Assembly (NCBI GenBank): GCA_028712895.1
Contig: JAQTPL010000007.1
Location: forward strand, 1 to 62,376
Direction: 5' to 3'
DNA: 62,376 bases
DNA from: a bacterium
GTDB lineage: Bacteria; CAYTYR01; UBA6262
The position numbers were made by a program, and so were the translations under genes. The number at the start of each line of letters is the position of its first letter. Position 1 is the first letter of the stretch. The notes under the pieces were generated by a model. That model was not told where the DNA came from, searched no databases, and saw only the letters and a program-made list of their open reading frames with translations. This document shows positions 8,328 through 20,638 of this stretch, piece after piece.

Positions 8328-9698
8328 ATGCTGAAAAATCCTTTAGAATCTTGGGAATTAACCCTCAACCAAATTAAAACAACCCTCGAAGAAGAAACCT
8401 TTGACCTGTGGGTAAAGCCAGTTAAATTTGTTGGGTTTGGGACCAATACACTAACCTTAGAAGTACCAAACCGGTTTTTCCAAGAGTGGTGGATCGAGCA
8501 TTTATCCCGCTCGGTAATAGATTTCTTTGTTAAACATCATGAAAATGGCGACGCTCAAATTTCTCTTAATTTTTTATTGTCCCCAGCCTATAAAGAGCCT
8601 GCTACGCAGATCACCAAAGAAGAAATCGAGCCAATTCCCGTTACTACTCCAGAATCTACTTTTGCGGATGTGTTTTTTAATCCAAAATATACTTTTGACA
8701 GTTTTGTTATTGGCCCGAGTAACCGCTTTGCCCAGGCAGCAGCCCAGGCTGTGGCCAAGGAACCGGGGAAAGCTTATAATCCTTTCTTTATATATGGCGG
8801 GGTGGGGCTCGGTAAAACTCATTTATTACATGCTATCGGCCACTATATTAAGGCTACTTATCCGCAGTTGCGTTTATTATATGTGACCAGCGAACGTTTT
8901 GTTAACGAGTTTATTGATTCCATCCGCTTTTCCAAGCCAGGTGAGTTCCGGAGCAAATACCGCAACGTAGATGTTCTGCTGGTAGATGATGTTCAGTTTT
9001 TTGGCGGAAAGGGCAGTTCACAAGAGGGTTTTTTCCATACCTTTAACGCTTTATATGATAATCATAAGCAATTAATTTTTTCCAGTGACCGCCCGCCCAA
9101 AGAAATCCCGGCTTTAGAGGAACGCTTAACCACCCGTTTTGAATGGGGGTTGGTGACAGACATTCAGCCACCAGACCTGGAGACCAGGATAGCTATTCTA
9201 CGGCGCAAGGCAGAGCTGGAAAAAATCAATGCCCCGGAAGAAGTTATGCTGTTTATTGCCAATAAGATCAAAGCCAATATCCGGGAACTGGAAGGGGCCT
9301 TGATCCGGGTAGTAGCTTTTTCGTCTTTGACCGGGAAAAGGGTGACCTTGGAGCTGGCAGAAGAGATCCTGAAAGACCTGCTGCCCACCAAAGAAATTGA
9401 GCCTAATATTACCATGCGGCAGATACAAGAAGCTGTAGCTAAGCACTTTCACATAGATTTTAAAGATATGCAAAGCAAAAAAAGAACCGATGCGATCGCC
9501 TTCCCGCGCCAGATTGCTATGTACTTATCGCGTTCTTTGACTGAATACTCTTTGCCGGAGATTGGCGCTGCTTTTGGTGGCCGGGACCACACGACCGTGA
9601 TGTATGCATGTGAAAAAATCAGCAAAAAAATGAATGTGGACCCGTTTTTTGCTGCTTTAATTAACAAAATCATTATGGAATTAAAGAATAAGCTATGA
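8328..9698 (+). CDS. dnaA: Chromosomal replication initiator DnaA
   Basis: A 456-residue protein with all four DnaA domains: the N-terminal interaction domain, a variable linker, the AAA+ domain with Walker A GGVGLGKTH and Walker B LLVDDVQFF, and the C-terminal DNA-binding domain with the signature GRDHTTVMYACEKI. It opens the origin and loads the helicase. DnaA boxes flank the gene on both sides. The start ATG at 8328 gives the normal length. Confidence 0.98.
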   Translation: MLKNPLESWELTLNQIKTTLEEETFDLWVKPVKFVGFGTNTLTLEVPNRFFQEWWIEHLSRSVIDFFVKHHENGDAQISLNFLLSPAYKEPATQITKEEIEPIPVTTPESTFADVFFNPKYTFDSFVIGPSNRFAQAAAQAVAKEPGKAYNPFFIYGGVGLGKTHLLHAIGHYIKATYPQLRLLYVTSERFVNEFIDSIRFSKPGEFRSKYRNVDVLLVDDVQFFGGKGSSQEGFFHTFNALYDNHKQLIFSSDRPPKEIPALEERLTTRFEWGLVTDIQPPDLETRIAILRRKAELEKINAPEEVMLFIANKIKANIRELEGALIRVVAFSSLTGKRVTLELAEEILKDLLPTKEIEPNITMRQIQEAVAKHFHIDFKDMQSKKRTDAIAFPRQIAMYLSRSLTEYSLPEIGAAFGGRDHTTVMYACEKISKKMNVDPFFAALINKIIMELKNKL

Positions 9699-9913
9699 GT
9701 AACTTTGTTTTTCTGTGCATACTTTTTTAATTTTATATTTATTGTTAGTTCTGTTTATAACCTTTCTTTTTATACACACTTTATTAGTTCCTTATTTGCT
9801 TGTGTTGGTAATGTTTTATGCTATTATACACATATTCTTTGCCTTATTATTAGTATTACTGTTATTTTAAATATATAAATTACTACTATTATAATATATA
9901 AAAGGAGGAAAGA
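9699..9913. other. AT-rich dnaA-dnaN gap with DnaA boxes (oriC, part 2)
   Basis: This 215-bp gap is strongly AT-rich. It holds two boxes of the form TTATACACA (9770-9778 and 9824-9832), which fit the TTATNCACA DnaA-box consensus. They are followed by an almost pure A/T stretch (about 9843-9901) that could be the DNA-unwinding element. With the boxes upstream of dnaA this suggests a bipartite origin. The dnaN ribosome-binding site AAAGGAGG is at its right end. Confidence 0.7.
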
Positions 9914-11023
9914 ATGAAGATCGTTTGTTCCCAGGCTGAATTACTCAAAGGGGTACAAAGTGTCCAATCAATTATTTCCAATCGGGTAAGTTTGCCGGTT
10001 CTAGCTAATATCTTATTAGAAACCCAAAAAGACAAACTAAAATTAGCAGCTACAGATCTGGAAGTGGGGATTAAAACAGAAATAGCCACAGAAATACTCA
10101 AAGAAGGCTCGATTACACTGCCCGCTAAGATGCTTTTTGATATTGTCCGCGAATTACCAAACCAGGATGTACAATTAGAGGTAACTCCGGAATATAAGGT
10201 GATTCTAACATGCGGCAAGATTGTTTTTAAAATTATGGGGCTGCCTAAAGACGAATTTCCGATCATTCCTGATTTTAAGGAAGAAAACTCCTTTGAAATT
10301 CCTATGGGTACCCTGAAAAACATGATCCAAAAAACGATATTTGCCATTTCTAATGATGAAACCAGGTATGTTTTAACCGGCGTTTTGCTGCAAACCTCGA
10401 ATAACAACCTGGAAATGATAGCCACTGATGGCCGGAGACTGGCCTATATTAATGGGGGGAAACTCAGTAAAGGAACCAAGAACAAGCTGGATGTGATCAT
10501 TCCTTCTAAGGCTTTGCGGGAAATTAACCGCCTGATCAATGATGAAGATGATAAAAAGATTATAAAAATTGAACTCACCGAGAACCAGATATCATATAAG
10601 GTTGGCGCTACCACCCTTGTTTCGCGATTGATCGAAGGGAAATTTCCCAACTACAAACAAGTGATCCCAAAAGAACATTCTTTAGATTTGGTCCTGGACA
10701 CGGCGAAATTCTTAAGCGCTATTAAAAGAATGTCTTTGGTAGCTCCGGAGAAAGCTGAATCTATTAAATTAGAGCTGGCTAACAACAAAGCAGTCATTTC
10801 AGGTATGGCGCAGGGACTGGGTGAAGCGCAGGAAGAAATAGAAATAGAGTATAAGGGTAATAAATTTGAAGTGGCCTATAATCCGAAATATTTAATTGAA
10901 GTCTTAAAAAATATTTCCACTCCTAATATTATCCTGGAATTGAGTAATCCGATGAGTCCGGGAGTGATTAAGCCACAAAGCGATGAAGAATACTTGTATG
11001 TGATTATGCCTATGCGGCTGTAG
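9914..11023 (+). CDS. dnaN: DNA polymerase III beta sliding clamp
   Basis: A 369-residue clamp subunit, normal length. Recognisable segments are LPVLANILLE near the N-terminus, ATDGRRLAYI in the middle and the C-terminal VIMPMRL, the usual end of the clamp. It forms a ring that tethers the replicase. It sits in the dnaA-dnaN-recF order and ends four bases before recF, so the two are co-transcribed. Confidence 0.97.
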   Translation: MKIVCSQAELLKGVQSVQSIISNRVSLPVLANILLETQKDKLKLAATDLEVGIKTEIATEILKEGSITLPAKMLFDIVRELPNQDVQLEVTPEYKVILTCGKIVFKIMGLPKDEFPIIPDFKEENSFEIPMGTLKNMIQKTIFAISNDETRYVLTGVLLQTSNNNLEMIATDGRRLAYINGGKLSKGTKNKLDVIIPSKALREINRLINDEDDKKIIKIELTENQISYKVGATTLVSRLIEGKFPNYKQVIPKEHSLDLVLDTAKFLSAIKRMSLVAPEKAESIKLELANNKAVISGMAQGLGEAQEEIEIEYKGNKFEVAYNPKYLIEVLKNISTPNIILELSNPMSPGVIKPQSDEEYLYVIMPMRL

Positions 11024-11027
11024 GGCA

Positions 11028-12134
11028 ATGTATCTAAAAACATTAGCGTTACAGGATATTAGGAATTATCCTGATCTAAAGATAGATTTTCAGCCTGGCC
11101 TTAATATAATTCTCGGGGCCAATGCGGCCGGGAAAAGCAATTTACTGGAAGCTATTTTTTTCCTGCATTTGGGCCGGTCTTTGCGCGTGTTTGATGAGCA
11201 GGAAATGCTCCGCTGGGGGCAGCCAGAGGGATATATTACCGCGGAGATAGCTAATGCTATCGGGACACAGCACATCGGCATCAGATTGGCCAAAGACCAG
11301 GAAAAGAAGATACAGATTAATAAGAAAAATATTTCTTCGCCCAGAGGTCTTAGGACCATTGCCCCGGCAGTGATGTTGTCCAGCAAAGACGGGGAATTGA
11401 TCAGCGGCGAACCAGTGTTGAGAAGAGGATTCCTGAACCAACTGCTGATACAAATAGAGGCAGAATACAGCTATCGTCTGCTGAAACTCAAAAGAGTCAT
11501 CCTGTCCCGGAACGAGATCCTGAAGCAAATCAGGGATGAGAGGCAGAACCCAGACAGCCTGGATATTTGGAACCAGCAATTGCAAAAAGAAGCCGACTAT
11601 ATTACCGGCAAGCGGCGTCAGGTCATCACGACATTGCAGGAAACAGCGAATCAAGTAGGGCAGTCTTTAAATCCAGATCCGCGCCGGGAAATAAGCCTGG
11701 AGTATAAAACAAACTGTCCTGAGGATGAAACAAACTGGCCGAAAGTATGGCTGATGATTCAACAGGAAGAGATCAAACAAGCCCGGACCTTGATCGGGCC
11801 GCAACGAGATGATGTTGAAGTGATCATAGATAAAGGTGAGGGTGTTAAAAATTTGCGGCTCTTTGGCTCACAAGGAGAGCAAACGCTCACCGCGTATATT
11901 TTACGGCTAAGCCAGGCTAAGGTCATCGAGCAAGAGCAACAACAGCGGCCGCTTATTTTAGCTGACGACATCTTTGCCGAGATAGACGCCCAGACACAGG
12001 GGCAAATGGTCCAGTATTTACGACAACAGGAGCAGGTGTTTTTAGCCGCTACTGACCGGGAGCGGATCAAAGATATTGCTGATCCTAAAACGTTATATCA
12101 AGCGCAAAACAATACTTGTTCCAGGATAGTATGA
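11028..12134 (+). CDS. recF: DNA replication and repair protein RecF
   Basis: A 368-residue SMC-like ATPase. The N-terminal Walker A is GANAAGKSNLLEAI. The C-terminal part has LRLSQAKVIEQ followed by the Walker B region PLILADDIFAEID. RecF helps load RecA at gaps, with RecO and RecR. recR is in this window at 23669. The stop codon overlaps the next start as ATGA. Confidence 0.95.
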   Translation: MYLKTLALQDIRNYPDLKIDFQPGLNIILGANAAGKSNLLEAIFFLHLGRSLRVFDEQEMLRWGQPEGYITAEIANAIGTQHIGIRLAKDQEKKIQINKKNISSPRGLRTIAPAVMLSSKDGELISGEPVLRRGFLNQLLIQIEAEYSYRLLKLKRVILSRNEILKQIRDERQNPDSLDIWNQQLQKEADYITGKRRQVITTLQETANQVGQSLNPDPRREISLEYKTNCPEDETNWPKVWLMIQQEEIKQARTLIGPQRDDVEVIIDKGEGVKNLRLFGSQGEQTLTAYILRLSQAKVIEQEQQQRPLILADDIFAEIDAQTQGQMVQYLRQQEQVFLAATDRERIKDIADPKTLYQAQNNTCSRIV

Positions 12135-12427
12135 ACAAAAGAAACTTAAAAAATTTTAAACCACTACCAGAGGCTATTAAAGAGATCTTTTTTATCAGTG
12201 GCCTTGAAGAGCGGCAAAAACTGGCAGCGTACTGGGAAAAAAAATTTAGCCAGGCGGCAAAACATGCTTGCCTGGACAAGCTGGTCAACGGCCGGCTGGA
12301 AATAAAGGTGGATTCTTCAGCTTGGTTGCAGCAGGTCAGCCTGCTTAAGCCGGAAATTAAGGAAGAATTGAATAAAAAGATAAAAAAGAACCTGATCAAG
12401 GAGATCATTGTAAAAGCAGGAGCCTGA
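12131..12427 (+). CDS. DciA-like DUF721 protein (candidate helicase loader)
   Basis: A 98-residue basic protein. The stretch LVNGRLEIKVDSSAWLQQV and the following LKPEIKEELNKK match the DUF721/DciA fold. DciA proteins help load the replicative helicase where DnaC is absent, and usually lie near recF and gyrB. The start ATG at 12131 overlaps the recF stop. Domain assignment is by pattern and location. Confidence 0.8.
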   Translation: MNKRNLKNFKPLPEAIKEIFFISGLEERQKLAAYWEKKFSQAAKHACLDKLVNGRLEIKVDSSAWLQQVSLLKPEIKEELNKKIKKNLIKEIIVKAGA

Positions 12428-12436
12428 TTTTATTAA

Positions 12437-14974
<2,538 letters not shown>

Positions 14975-15005
14975 AAATTAATTTTTATCTTAGGAGCTTA
15001 GAATA

Positions 15006-17489
15006 ATGGCAGATGTGATTAAAGAAAACATAGTCCCCCGCAATATTGAAGAGGAAATGAAAGGTTCTTATATAGACTATGCGATGAGCGTGATAGTCGG
15101 CCGCGCTTTGCCTGACGTGCGTGACGGATTAAAGCCGGTGCATCGCCGCATTTTGTATGCCATGAAAGAATTAGGACTGGTCCATACTAAAGCCTATCGC
15201 AAAAGCGCGACTGTAGTCGGTGATGTGCTTGGTAAATATCATCCGCATGGCGACGCGTCAGTATATGACAGCATCGTACGTATGGTGCAGGAATTTTCCT
15301 TGCGGCATCCCTTGATAGACGGGCAAGGTAACTTTGGTTCTATCGATGGCGACCCGGCAGCAGCCTACCGTTACACAGAAGTGCGCATGGCTGCCCTAGC
15401 CGAAGAGCTGTTAAGGGATATTGATAAGGACACCGTTGATTTTACCCCGACCTTTGATAATTATCGGGAAGAGCCGCTGGTTTTGCCAGCCGCTTTCCCT
15501 AACCTCCTGGTTAATGGGTCCAGCGGTATCGCTGTTGGTATGGCGACGAATATCCCGCCGCATAACCTAGGTGAAGTGATCGACGGACTGGTCTATTTAA
15601 TAGACAATCCCGAAGCCGACATTAAAGATTTAATGAAATTTATTAAAGGTCCGGATTTTCCGACCGCAGCTACGATCCGTGGTAAGAGCGGGATCCGGGA
15701 TGCCTATATGACTGGCCGTGGTTCAATTATGCTGCAATCAGTAGTAGAAACCGAAGCCATTGGCAGCGGCAAGGAAGCGATTATTATCCGCGAGCTACCT
15801 TACCAGGTAAATAAAGCCAGCCTCCTGGAAAGCATCGCCGAACTGGTTAAAGAGAAAAGAGTAGAAGGCATCACGGACCTGCGCGATGAGTCTGACCGCG
15901 ATGGTATCCGGGTGGTGATCGAACTCAAACGGGACACGAATACTGAGTTGGTGATTAACCAGCTCATGAAGCATACCCAGATGCAAACCTCATTTGGTAT
16001 CATTATGCTGGCGTTGGTCAACAATCGTCCGCGGGTCCTCAATTTAAGGGAAATGCTAGCGCTCTATTTAAAACACAGGCAGGAAGTCACTATCCGTCGG
16101 ACAAAGTTTGACCTGGCCAAGGCTGAAGCCAGGGCGCATATCCTGGAAGGATTGAAGATCGCTGTTGACAATATTAATAAAGTCGTTAAGACCATTAAAG
16201 AGTCAAAAGACGTAGACACGGCGCGTTTAAACTTAATGGAAAATTTTGGTTTGTCCAAGATTCAGGCCCAGGCAATTTTAGATATGAGATTACAACAATT
16301 GACCGGGCTGGAACTGGAAAAGCTGGAACGGGAATACATGGAATTACTAAAGACGATCGAGCGGCTAAAAGCGATCCTGGCTGACCCGAAGAAAGTATTA
16401 GCCCTGATCAAGGAAGAATTACTGCAGATCAAAGAAAAATATGATGATAAACGCCGCACCAAGATTATCAGCCAGGAAGCAGAAGACCTGTCTATGGAAG
16501 ACTTGATCGAAGAGGAATCCGTAGTGGTGACGATTTCCAATGCTGGCTATGTAAAGAGGATCCCGGCTTCTACATATCATTCCCAGAACCGCGGCGGCAA
16601 AGGCGTGACCGGGGTCACCACCCGGGAAGATGACTTTATTGAAGATGTTTTTGTCACCTCAACCCATGACTATATGCTGCTCTTTAGCAATATAGGGCGG
16701 GTATATTGGATCAAAGTGTATGAAATTCCTGAGGGCGGAAGAGTAGCGAAAGGGAAAGCCATTGTCAATTTGGTGAAATTATATAAACCGGATGAAATGG
16801 TTACCGCGGCTATCACTATCCATGATTTTAATAAAGCAGAGCAGCATCTTATTATGATCACAAAAAGAGGAGTAGTGAAGAAAACACCGCTCAGTGAATA
16901 TAGTAATCCCCGGGCCGGCGGGATCATCGCCATAAACCTGGAAGATGATGATGAATTAATGGGTGTCAAAATGACTGATGGGTCCCAGGAAATCATAATT
17001 GGTACCCGGAACGGCCTGGCTATACATTTCGAGGAAAAAGGGGTACGGCCCATCGGCCGTGTAGGCAAGGGAGTGCGCGGTATTGAATTGCGACCAGAAG
17101 ACCAGGTAATCGGCATGGAAGTCGTTAAGAAAGAAGAGATTATCCTAGTCGCCACTGAAAACGGTTATGGCAAGAAAACCAAGGTCAAGGAATACCGGAC
17201 CCAAAGCCGTGGCGGTAAAGGAGTTATCAATATTAAGGCAAACCAGCGTAACGGTCAGGTAATAGCTATTAAGCGTGTGACTGATAATGATGATATTATG
17301 CTGATCACCCAAAAGGGCGTAGTCAATCGTCAGCCAGTTAAATCTATTGGCACTATGGGCCGGAACACCCAAGGCGTCCGCTTGATCAGGCTACAAGAAG
17401 GTGATAAGCTCGTGTCTATCGCTCGACTTATTCATGAAGATGAACAAATCAAGGATGACCAGGACAACCAGGATGATAAAAAAGTTTGA
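15006..17489 (+). CDS. gyrA: DNA gyrase subunit A
   Basis: An 827-residue subunit. The catalytic tyrosine lies in [32 protein letters not shown] and the quinolone-region [13 protein letters not shown] are clear. The C-terminal pinwheel domain carries SRGGKGV, a GyrA box (QxRGGKG-type) that marks gyrase rather than topoisomerase IV. The tail is acidic. It is 31 bases downstream of gyrB. Its last codons overlap the archease start. Confidence 0.97.
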   Translation: MADVIKENIVPRNIEEEMKGSYIDYAMSVIVGRALPDVRDGLKPVHRRILYAMKELGLVHTKAYRKSATVVGDVLGKYHPHGDASVYDSIVRMVQEFSLRHPLIDGQGNFGSIDGDPAAAYRYTEVRMAALAEELLRDIDKDTVDFTPTFDNYREEPLVLPAAFPNLLVNGSSGIAVGMATNIPPHNLGEVIDGLVYLIDNPEADIKDLMKFIKGPDFPTAATIRGKSGIRDAYMTGRGSIMLQSVVETEAIGSGKEAIIIRELPYQVNKASLLESIAELVKEKRVEGITDLRDESDRDGIRVVIELKRDTNTELVINQLMKHTQMQTSFGIIMLALVNNRPRVLNLREMLALYLKHRQEVTIRRTKFDLAKAEARAHILEGLKIAVDNINKVVKTIKESKDVDTARLNLMENFGLSKIQAQAILDMRLQQLTGLELEKLEREYMELLKTIERLKAILADPKKVLALIKEELLQIKEKYDDKRRTKIISQEAEDLSMEDLIEEESVVVTISNAGYVKRIPASTYHSQNRGGKGVTGVTTREDDFIEDVFVTSTHDYMLLFSNIGRVYWIKVYEIPEGGRVAKGKAIVNLVKLYKPDEMVTAAITIHDFNKAEQHLIMITKRGVVKKTPLSEYSNPRAGGIIAINLEDDDELMGVKMTDGSQEIIIGTRNGLAIHFEEKGVRPIGRVGKGVRGIELRPEDQVIGMEVVKKEEIILVATENGYGKKTKVKEYRTQSRGGKGVINIKANQRNGQVIAIKRVTDNDDIMLITQKGVVNRQPVKSIGTMGRNTQGVRLIRLQEGDKLVSIARLIHEDEQIKDDQDNQDDKKV

Positions 17490-17919
17490 ACCATTTGACG
17501 CTTATAAAGAATTTGGCACTATTGGTCTCAAGGTAAACGCTGACGAACAACAGCAAATATTTGATTATGCTGCCCAAGGTATGCTGAAAATGATGTTCGA
17601 TGTAGCCGAAATTAGGGAGTCTGAAAAGATAAAGATCAGCGTACAGGGTGCTTCCAAGGAAGAGTTGCTGGTTAATTTCCTGAATGAGATACTACAGCAG
17701 ATCAATGCACAAGAGAAAGCGATCGCCTCTGTGCAAATTCTTTCTTTTGATCCGCTGCATCTTAAAGCGGTATTATCCGGAGAGAATTTTAATCGGCACA
17801 AGCACCCCAAAAAAGGAAATATTAAGCGGGTATCCTTTCAAAACGTAGAAATAAAAAAAACAGCAGTGGAAGTGAATGGGCCATTAGTATGGCATGCAGA
17901 ATTAATATTTATCACCTAA
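17473..17919 (+). CDS. Archease-family protein
   Basis: A 148-residue protein if started at ATG 17473, which overlaps the end of gyrA by 17 bases. That start matches the family pattern ([19 protein letters not shown] corresponds to the usual HTAD start). The segment [18 protein letters not shown] matches the archease GEPxxxxRHxxKxEVKAV region. Archease activates the RNA ligase RtcB. No RtcB gene is in this window, so the partner must be elsewhere or absent. A longer upstream start in this frame is unlikely. Confidence 0.78.
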   Translation: MIKKFEPFDAYKEFGTIGLKVNADEQQQIFDYAAQGMLKMMFDVAEIRESEKIKISVQGASKEELLVNFLNEILQQINAQEKAIASVQILSFDPLHLKAVLSGENFNRHKHPKKGNIKRVSFQNVEIKKTAVEVNGPLVWHAELIFIT

Positions 17920-17957
17920 AAGCATGACCCGTTCTAAAACAGAAAAAGGTAATAACT

Positions 17958-19232
17958 ATGCTGGATATTAAAAAGATCAGAGAAAACGCGGCATCCATAC
18001 AAAGCGAGCTGTCTAAACGCGGTCCAAGGTACAGCTTGCAGGGATTATTGGACAAGGACAAAAAAAGAAAAGAGCTCTTGCTAAAAGCCGAAGAGCTGAA
18101 AGCTAAACGTAACAAGGCTAGCGAAGAGATTGCCGCACTGAAAAAAATAAAACAAGATGCCAGCCAGTTAATCCAGGAAATGCAGGGGGTCTCGGCTGAA
18201 GTTAAAGCATTAGATCCGGAAATTAATTCGTTAACCGAGGAAATCAACGAGGAACTGCTCAATATCCCGAATTTGCCAGATAGCAGCGTGCCGGCCGGGA
18301 AAGATGAAAAAGACAACCAAGTAATCCGTGAATGGGGCATAAAACCAAGCTTTGATTTCGTAGCCAGGGATCATACCGATGTCGGGGAAACGCTGGACAT
18401 CCTGGATTTTAAAACAGCGGCCAAGCTGAGCGGAACCAGGTTTGCCATTCTTAAAAATAACGGAGCAATGCTGGAACGGGCGATTATTTCTTTCTTTTTG
18501 GATATCCATATTCAAAAACATGGCTACCAGGAAATATGGGTTCCTTTCTTGGTAAATCCGCAGAGTCTGCAGGGCACCGGGCAGCTGCCTAAATTTGAAT
18601 CTGAATTGTTCAAATGCCGGGATGATGAGTTATATCTTATCCCTACCGCCGAAGTACCGGTAACCAATATGCATCGCGATGAGATCTTAGACGCGGCTCT
18701 TTTGCCCAGGAAATATGTTTGTTATACTGCCTGTTTTAGGCGGGAAGCTGGTTCCTACGGGAAAGATACCAGGGGATTAATCCGCAACCATCAATTTAAC
18801 AAGGTGGAGCTGGTAAAGTTTGCTAAGCCGGAAAATTCTTTTCAGGAGCTGGAAGATTTGACCCATGATGCGGAAGAAGTCTTACAGCTGCTAAAAATTC
18901 CTTACCGGGTAGTTGCCTTGTGTTCCGGGGATTTGGGTTTTTCCAGCGCCAAAACATATGACCTGGAAGTATGGATGCCTGGGGAAAGCCGGTACCGGGA
19001 AATTTCTTCATGCAGCAATTTTACTGATTACCAGGCGCGACGGATGAATATAAAATATCGTGATGACAATAAAACCCTGCAGTTTGTCCATACCTTGAAT
19101 GGCTCCGGAGTAGCGATCGGCAGGGCTTTTGCCGCCATTCTAGAAAATTATCAGCAAAAAGACGGTAGCGTACTATTACCTGAAGTACTGCTTAAATATA
19201 CTAACGGGATAAAAATCATCAATAAGGCATAG
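17958..19232 (+). CDS. serS: Seryl-tRNA synthetase
   Basis: A 424-residue class II synthetase. The N-terminal coiled-coil arm (about residues 25-105) is rich in Lys and Glu. Motif 2 is YTACFRREAGSYGKDTRG and motif 3 ends in LNGSGVAIGRAFAAILENYQ. It charges serine onto tRNA-Ser; two tRNA-Ser genes lie only 435 and 637 bases downstream. It follows archease by 38 bases. Confidence 0.97.
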   Translation: MLDIKKIRENAASIQSELSKRGPRYSLQGLLDKDKKRKELLLKAEELKAKRNKASEEIAALKKIKQDASQLIQEMQGVSAEVKALDPEINSLTEEINEELLNIPNLPDSSVPAGKDEKDNQVIREWGIKPSFDFVARDHTDVGETLDILDFKTAAKLSGTRFAILKNNGAMLERAIISFFLDIHIQKHGYQEIWVPFLVNPQSLQGTGQLPKFESELFKCRDDELYLIPTAEVPVTNMHRDEILDAALLPRKYVCYTACFRREAGSYGKDTRGLIRNHQFNKVELVKFAKPENSFQELEDLTHDAEEVLQLLKIPYRVVALCSGDLGFSSAKTYDLEVWMPGESRYREISSCSNFTDYQARRMNIKYRDDNKTLQFVHTLNGSGVAIGRAFAAILENYQQKDGSVLLPEVLLKYTNGIKIINKA

Positions 19233-19242
19233 GAGGTTAGGC

Positions 19243-19548
19243 ATGCCTATAGCCAAAGTCAAAGATTGGGAATTAAATGTTAAAGCCAATGCGGAATTTG
19301 TAAAAAAAGGGATAGACACTCAGCATCTTAAAGTCGGCACAACCAGCGGCCTGGTGCATGTTTCCGGCAAAATAGTATTTAACGGCGCCAAGGTTGATGC
19401 CAGCGTAGATGCCGAAGTAATCGGAGCCTTGAAAAATGTTGACCGCATGATCAGGACCATTAACGGGGTAAAAGACGTAAAATATGCTCTTAGTAATTGG
19501 CAAAAAATTGGCGGTAATTGGAGTCGCAAAACCAAAGAAGCACAATAG
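19243..19548 (+). CDS. BON-domain protein
   Basis: A 101-residue protein without a signal peptide. The pattern GLVHVSGKIVFNGAK, then LKNVDRMIRTINGVKDVKYAL, is that of a BON domain (VxLxG, then a helix and INGVxxV). BON domains often bind membranes or small ligands. The start ATG at 19243 follows an AGGAGG, ten bases after serS, suggesting the same transcript. No function is assigned. Confidence 0.65.
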   Translation: MPIAKVKDWELNVKANAEFVKKGIDTQHLKVGTTSGLVHVSGKIVFNGAKVDASVDAEVIGALKNVDRMIRTINGVKDVKYALSNWQKIGGNWSRKTKEAQ

Positions 19549-19667
19549 AAAGAATTGATGGTTGATAGTCCGGTCGATAAATCGACCTCGTAGTTGATAG
19601 AAAAAACAAAATCTTTTTCTATTGACTATCAACAGCGAACTGTGAACTAGCGAGTGGAATGAGCTTT
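19549..19667. repeat. Palindrome-rich spacer before tRNA-Ser(UGA)
   Basis: The gap contains a hairpin GGTCGATAAATCGACC and an outer interrupted inverted repeat in which GTTGATAG followed by an A-run pairs with a T-run followed by CTATCAAC. No coding potential is seen. It resembles other palindromic spacers around the tRNA genes of this window. Confidence 0.6.
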
Positions 19668-19757
19668 GGAGGCGTCGCATAGTGGTTGAGTGCACCGGTC
19701 TTGAAAACCGGAGTCCGGGCAACTGGACCGAAGGTTCGAATCCTTCCGCCTCCGCCA
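19668..19757 (+). tRNA. tRNA-Ser (anticodon UGA)
   Basis: A 90-base class II tRNA with CCA encoded. The acceptor stem GGAGGCG pairs with CGCCTCC, the anticodon loop CTTGAAA gives UGA, the variable arm is long (GTCCGGGCAACTGGAC), and the T arm has GGTTCGAATCC. The long variable arm and anticodon both point to serine. Confidence 0.95.
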
Positions 19758-19869
19758 AATAGAACAGCTCATAGTTCATAGCTGGTGGCTCATAGTAAAA
19801 AAGCAGCAGGGTTTTTCCTGTAAACTACGAGCTAAGAACTAAGAGCTCGCGTAACGAAGTGAAGCGATT
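19758..19869. repeat. Short inverted-repeat spacer between the two tRNA-Ser genes
   Basis: The 112-bp gap contains AGCTCATAGTTCATAGCT, a second CTCATAG, and on the other side GAGCTAAGAACTAAGAGCTC. Together they form several overlapping imperfect palindromes around AGCT words. It ends with GCGTAACGAAGTGAAGCG just before the next tRNA. No gene is seen. Confidence 0.5.
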
Positions 19870-19960
19870 GGAGAGGTGGCCGAGTGGCTGAAGGCAGCCG
19901 CCTGCTAAGCGGTTGTACGAGTGAAAACTTGTACCCTGGGTTCGAATCCCAGCCTCTCCG
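19870..19960 (+). tRNA. tRNA-Ser (anticodon GCU)
   Basis: A 91-base class II tRNA. GGAGAGG pairs with CCTCTCC, the anticodon loop reads CTGCTAA (GCU), a long variable arm follows, and the T arm has GGGTTCGAATCCC. CCA is not encoded, unlike the tRNA-Ser 200 bases upstream. Its last 17 bases are duplicated downstream. Confidence 0.95.
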
Positions 19961-20156
19961 TTTTTAATCTTGAAGATAAGGATTCGACCCGCCCAGCAAA
20001 CGTTGGCGGGCCGGAAAAAGCCCCGGAGCTAGATGATAAAGAAGTAAGCGCGACCGAAGGGAGTCCGCCAAAGTTCGTTGGCGGAAGGGCGGCCGGCGAC
20101 GAAGGAGGCTGCTGAAATAGCGGCCGGGTGAGGAGGAATCCCAGCCTCTCCGTTTT
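19944..20156. repeat. Direct repeat of the tRNA-Ser(GCU) 3' end enclosing a GC-rich insert
   Basis: The 21-base segment at 19944-19964 (the last 17 bases of the tRNA plus TTTT) recurs exactly at 20136-20156, 192 bp further on. The DNA between holds stem-loops such as CCGCC...GGCGG (two of them) and a GC-rich stretch with GCGGCCGG. This looks like an insertion or tandem duplication that kept the tRNA end intact. No integrase or credible protein is encoded. Confidence 0.75.
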
Positions 20157-20245
20157 AAAAACGATTACCCGCCACTAATGCTTCGGCGGGCGCGGCACAG
20201 ATTTTAGAAGAGATTACACAGATTAAACAAAACAAAGAGGTTATA
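20157..20245. repeat. Stem-loop and GATTACACAGATT repeat upstream of STAS-like gene
   Basis: A CCCGCC...GGCGGG hairpin (about 20168-20191) is followed by a related word CACAGATTTT and by GATTACACAGATT. The 13-mer recurs twice at 24273-24307. AGAGG before the next gene serves as its ribosome-binding site. Confidence 0.55.
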
Positions 20246-20638
20246 ATGCCACTACATTACACCAGAGTAATGTTTATCAGGCACAAACAGAAAGAAATCC
20301 TGAGTATAAATTTTTCTGAAGCTACCTATGAAGAATTTGTGGTGGAAATTAAAAAAGCCCGGGATATTATTGCTCAACAGCCGCCTAATTCTATTAGAAT
20401 CCTGACTAATCTTAAGCAAATAAAAGTTAATAAGGATATGATAAAAACGTTTAAAGAGTATATCGAGCTTAATAAACCATTTGTCTTAGCCTGCGCTTTG
20501 TTCGGAATATCTGATCAAACCAAAGTTTTATTTCAGACAGTAATAGCGCTATCTCATAGGGACATCAGGATATTTGATACAGAACAAGAAGCCAAAGATT
20601 GGTTAGCCGAACAAAAAGACGCTCCTCTGCAACCATAA
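20246..20638 (+). CDS. STAS-like small protein of unknown role
   Basis: A 130-residue soluble protein. It starts with a beta-rich segment (VMFIRHKQKEILSINFS), then has a helix, the line PPNSIRILTNLKQIKVN, and ends DIRIFDTEQEAKDWLAEQ. This resembles the SpoIIAA/STAS-like group of short proteins ending in a FxTxEEAxxWL motif. No phosphoacceptor or partner is evident. It stands alone between palindromic spacers. Function is unknown. Confidence 0.55.
   Translation: MPLHYTRVMFIRHKQKEILSINFSEATYEEFVVEIKKARDIIAQQPPNSIRILTNLKQIKVNKDMIKTFKEYIELNKPFVLACALFGISDQTKVLFQTVIALSHRDIRIFDTEQEAKDWLAEQKDAPLQP

Noticed and set aside
19921-20115. A 64-codon open frame running out of tRNA-Ser(GCU)
   Set aside because: It starts inside the tRNA and covers the GC-rich repeat filler; no ribosome-binding site.
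19944-20156. Prophage or integrative element attachment sites at tRNA-Ser
   Set aside because: The repeat looks like att sites, but only 171 bp lie between and no integrase is in the window.
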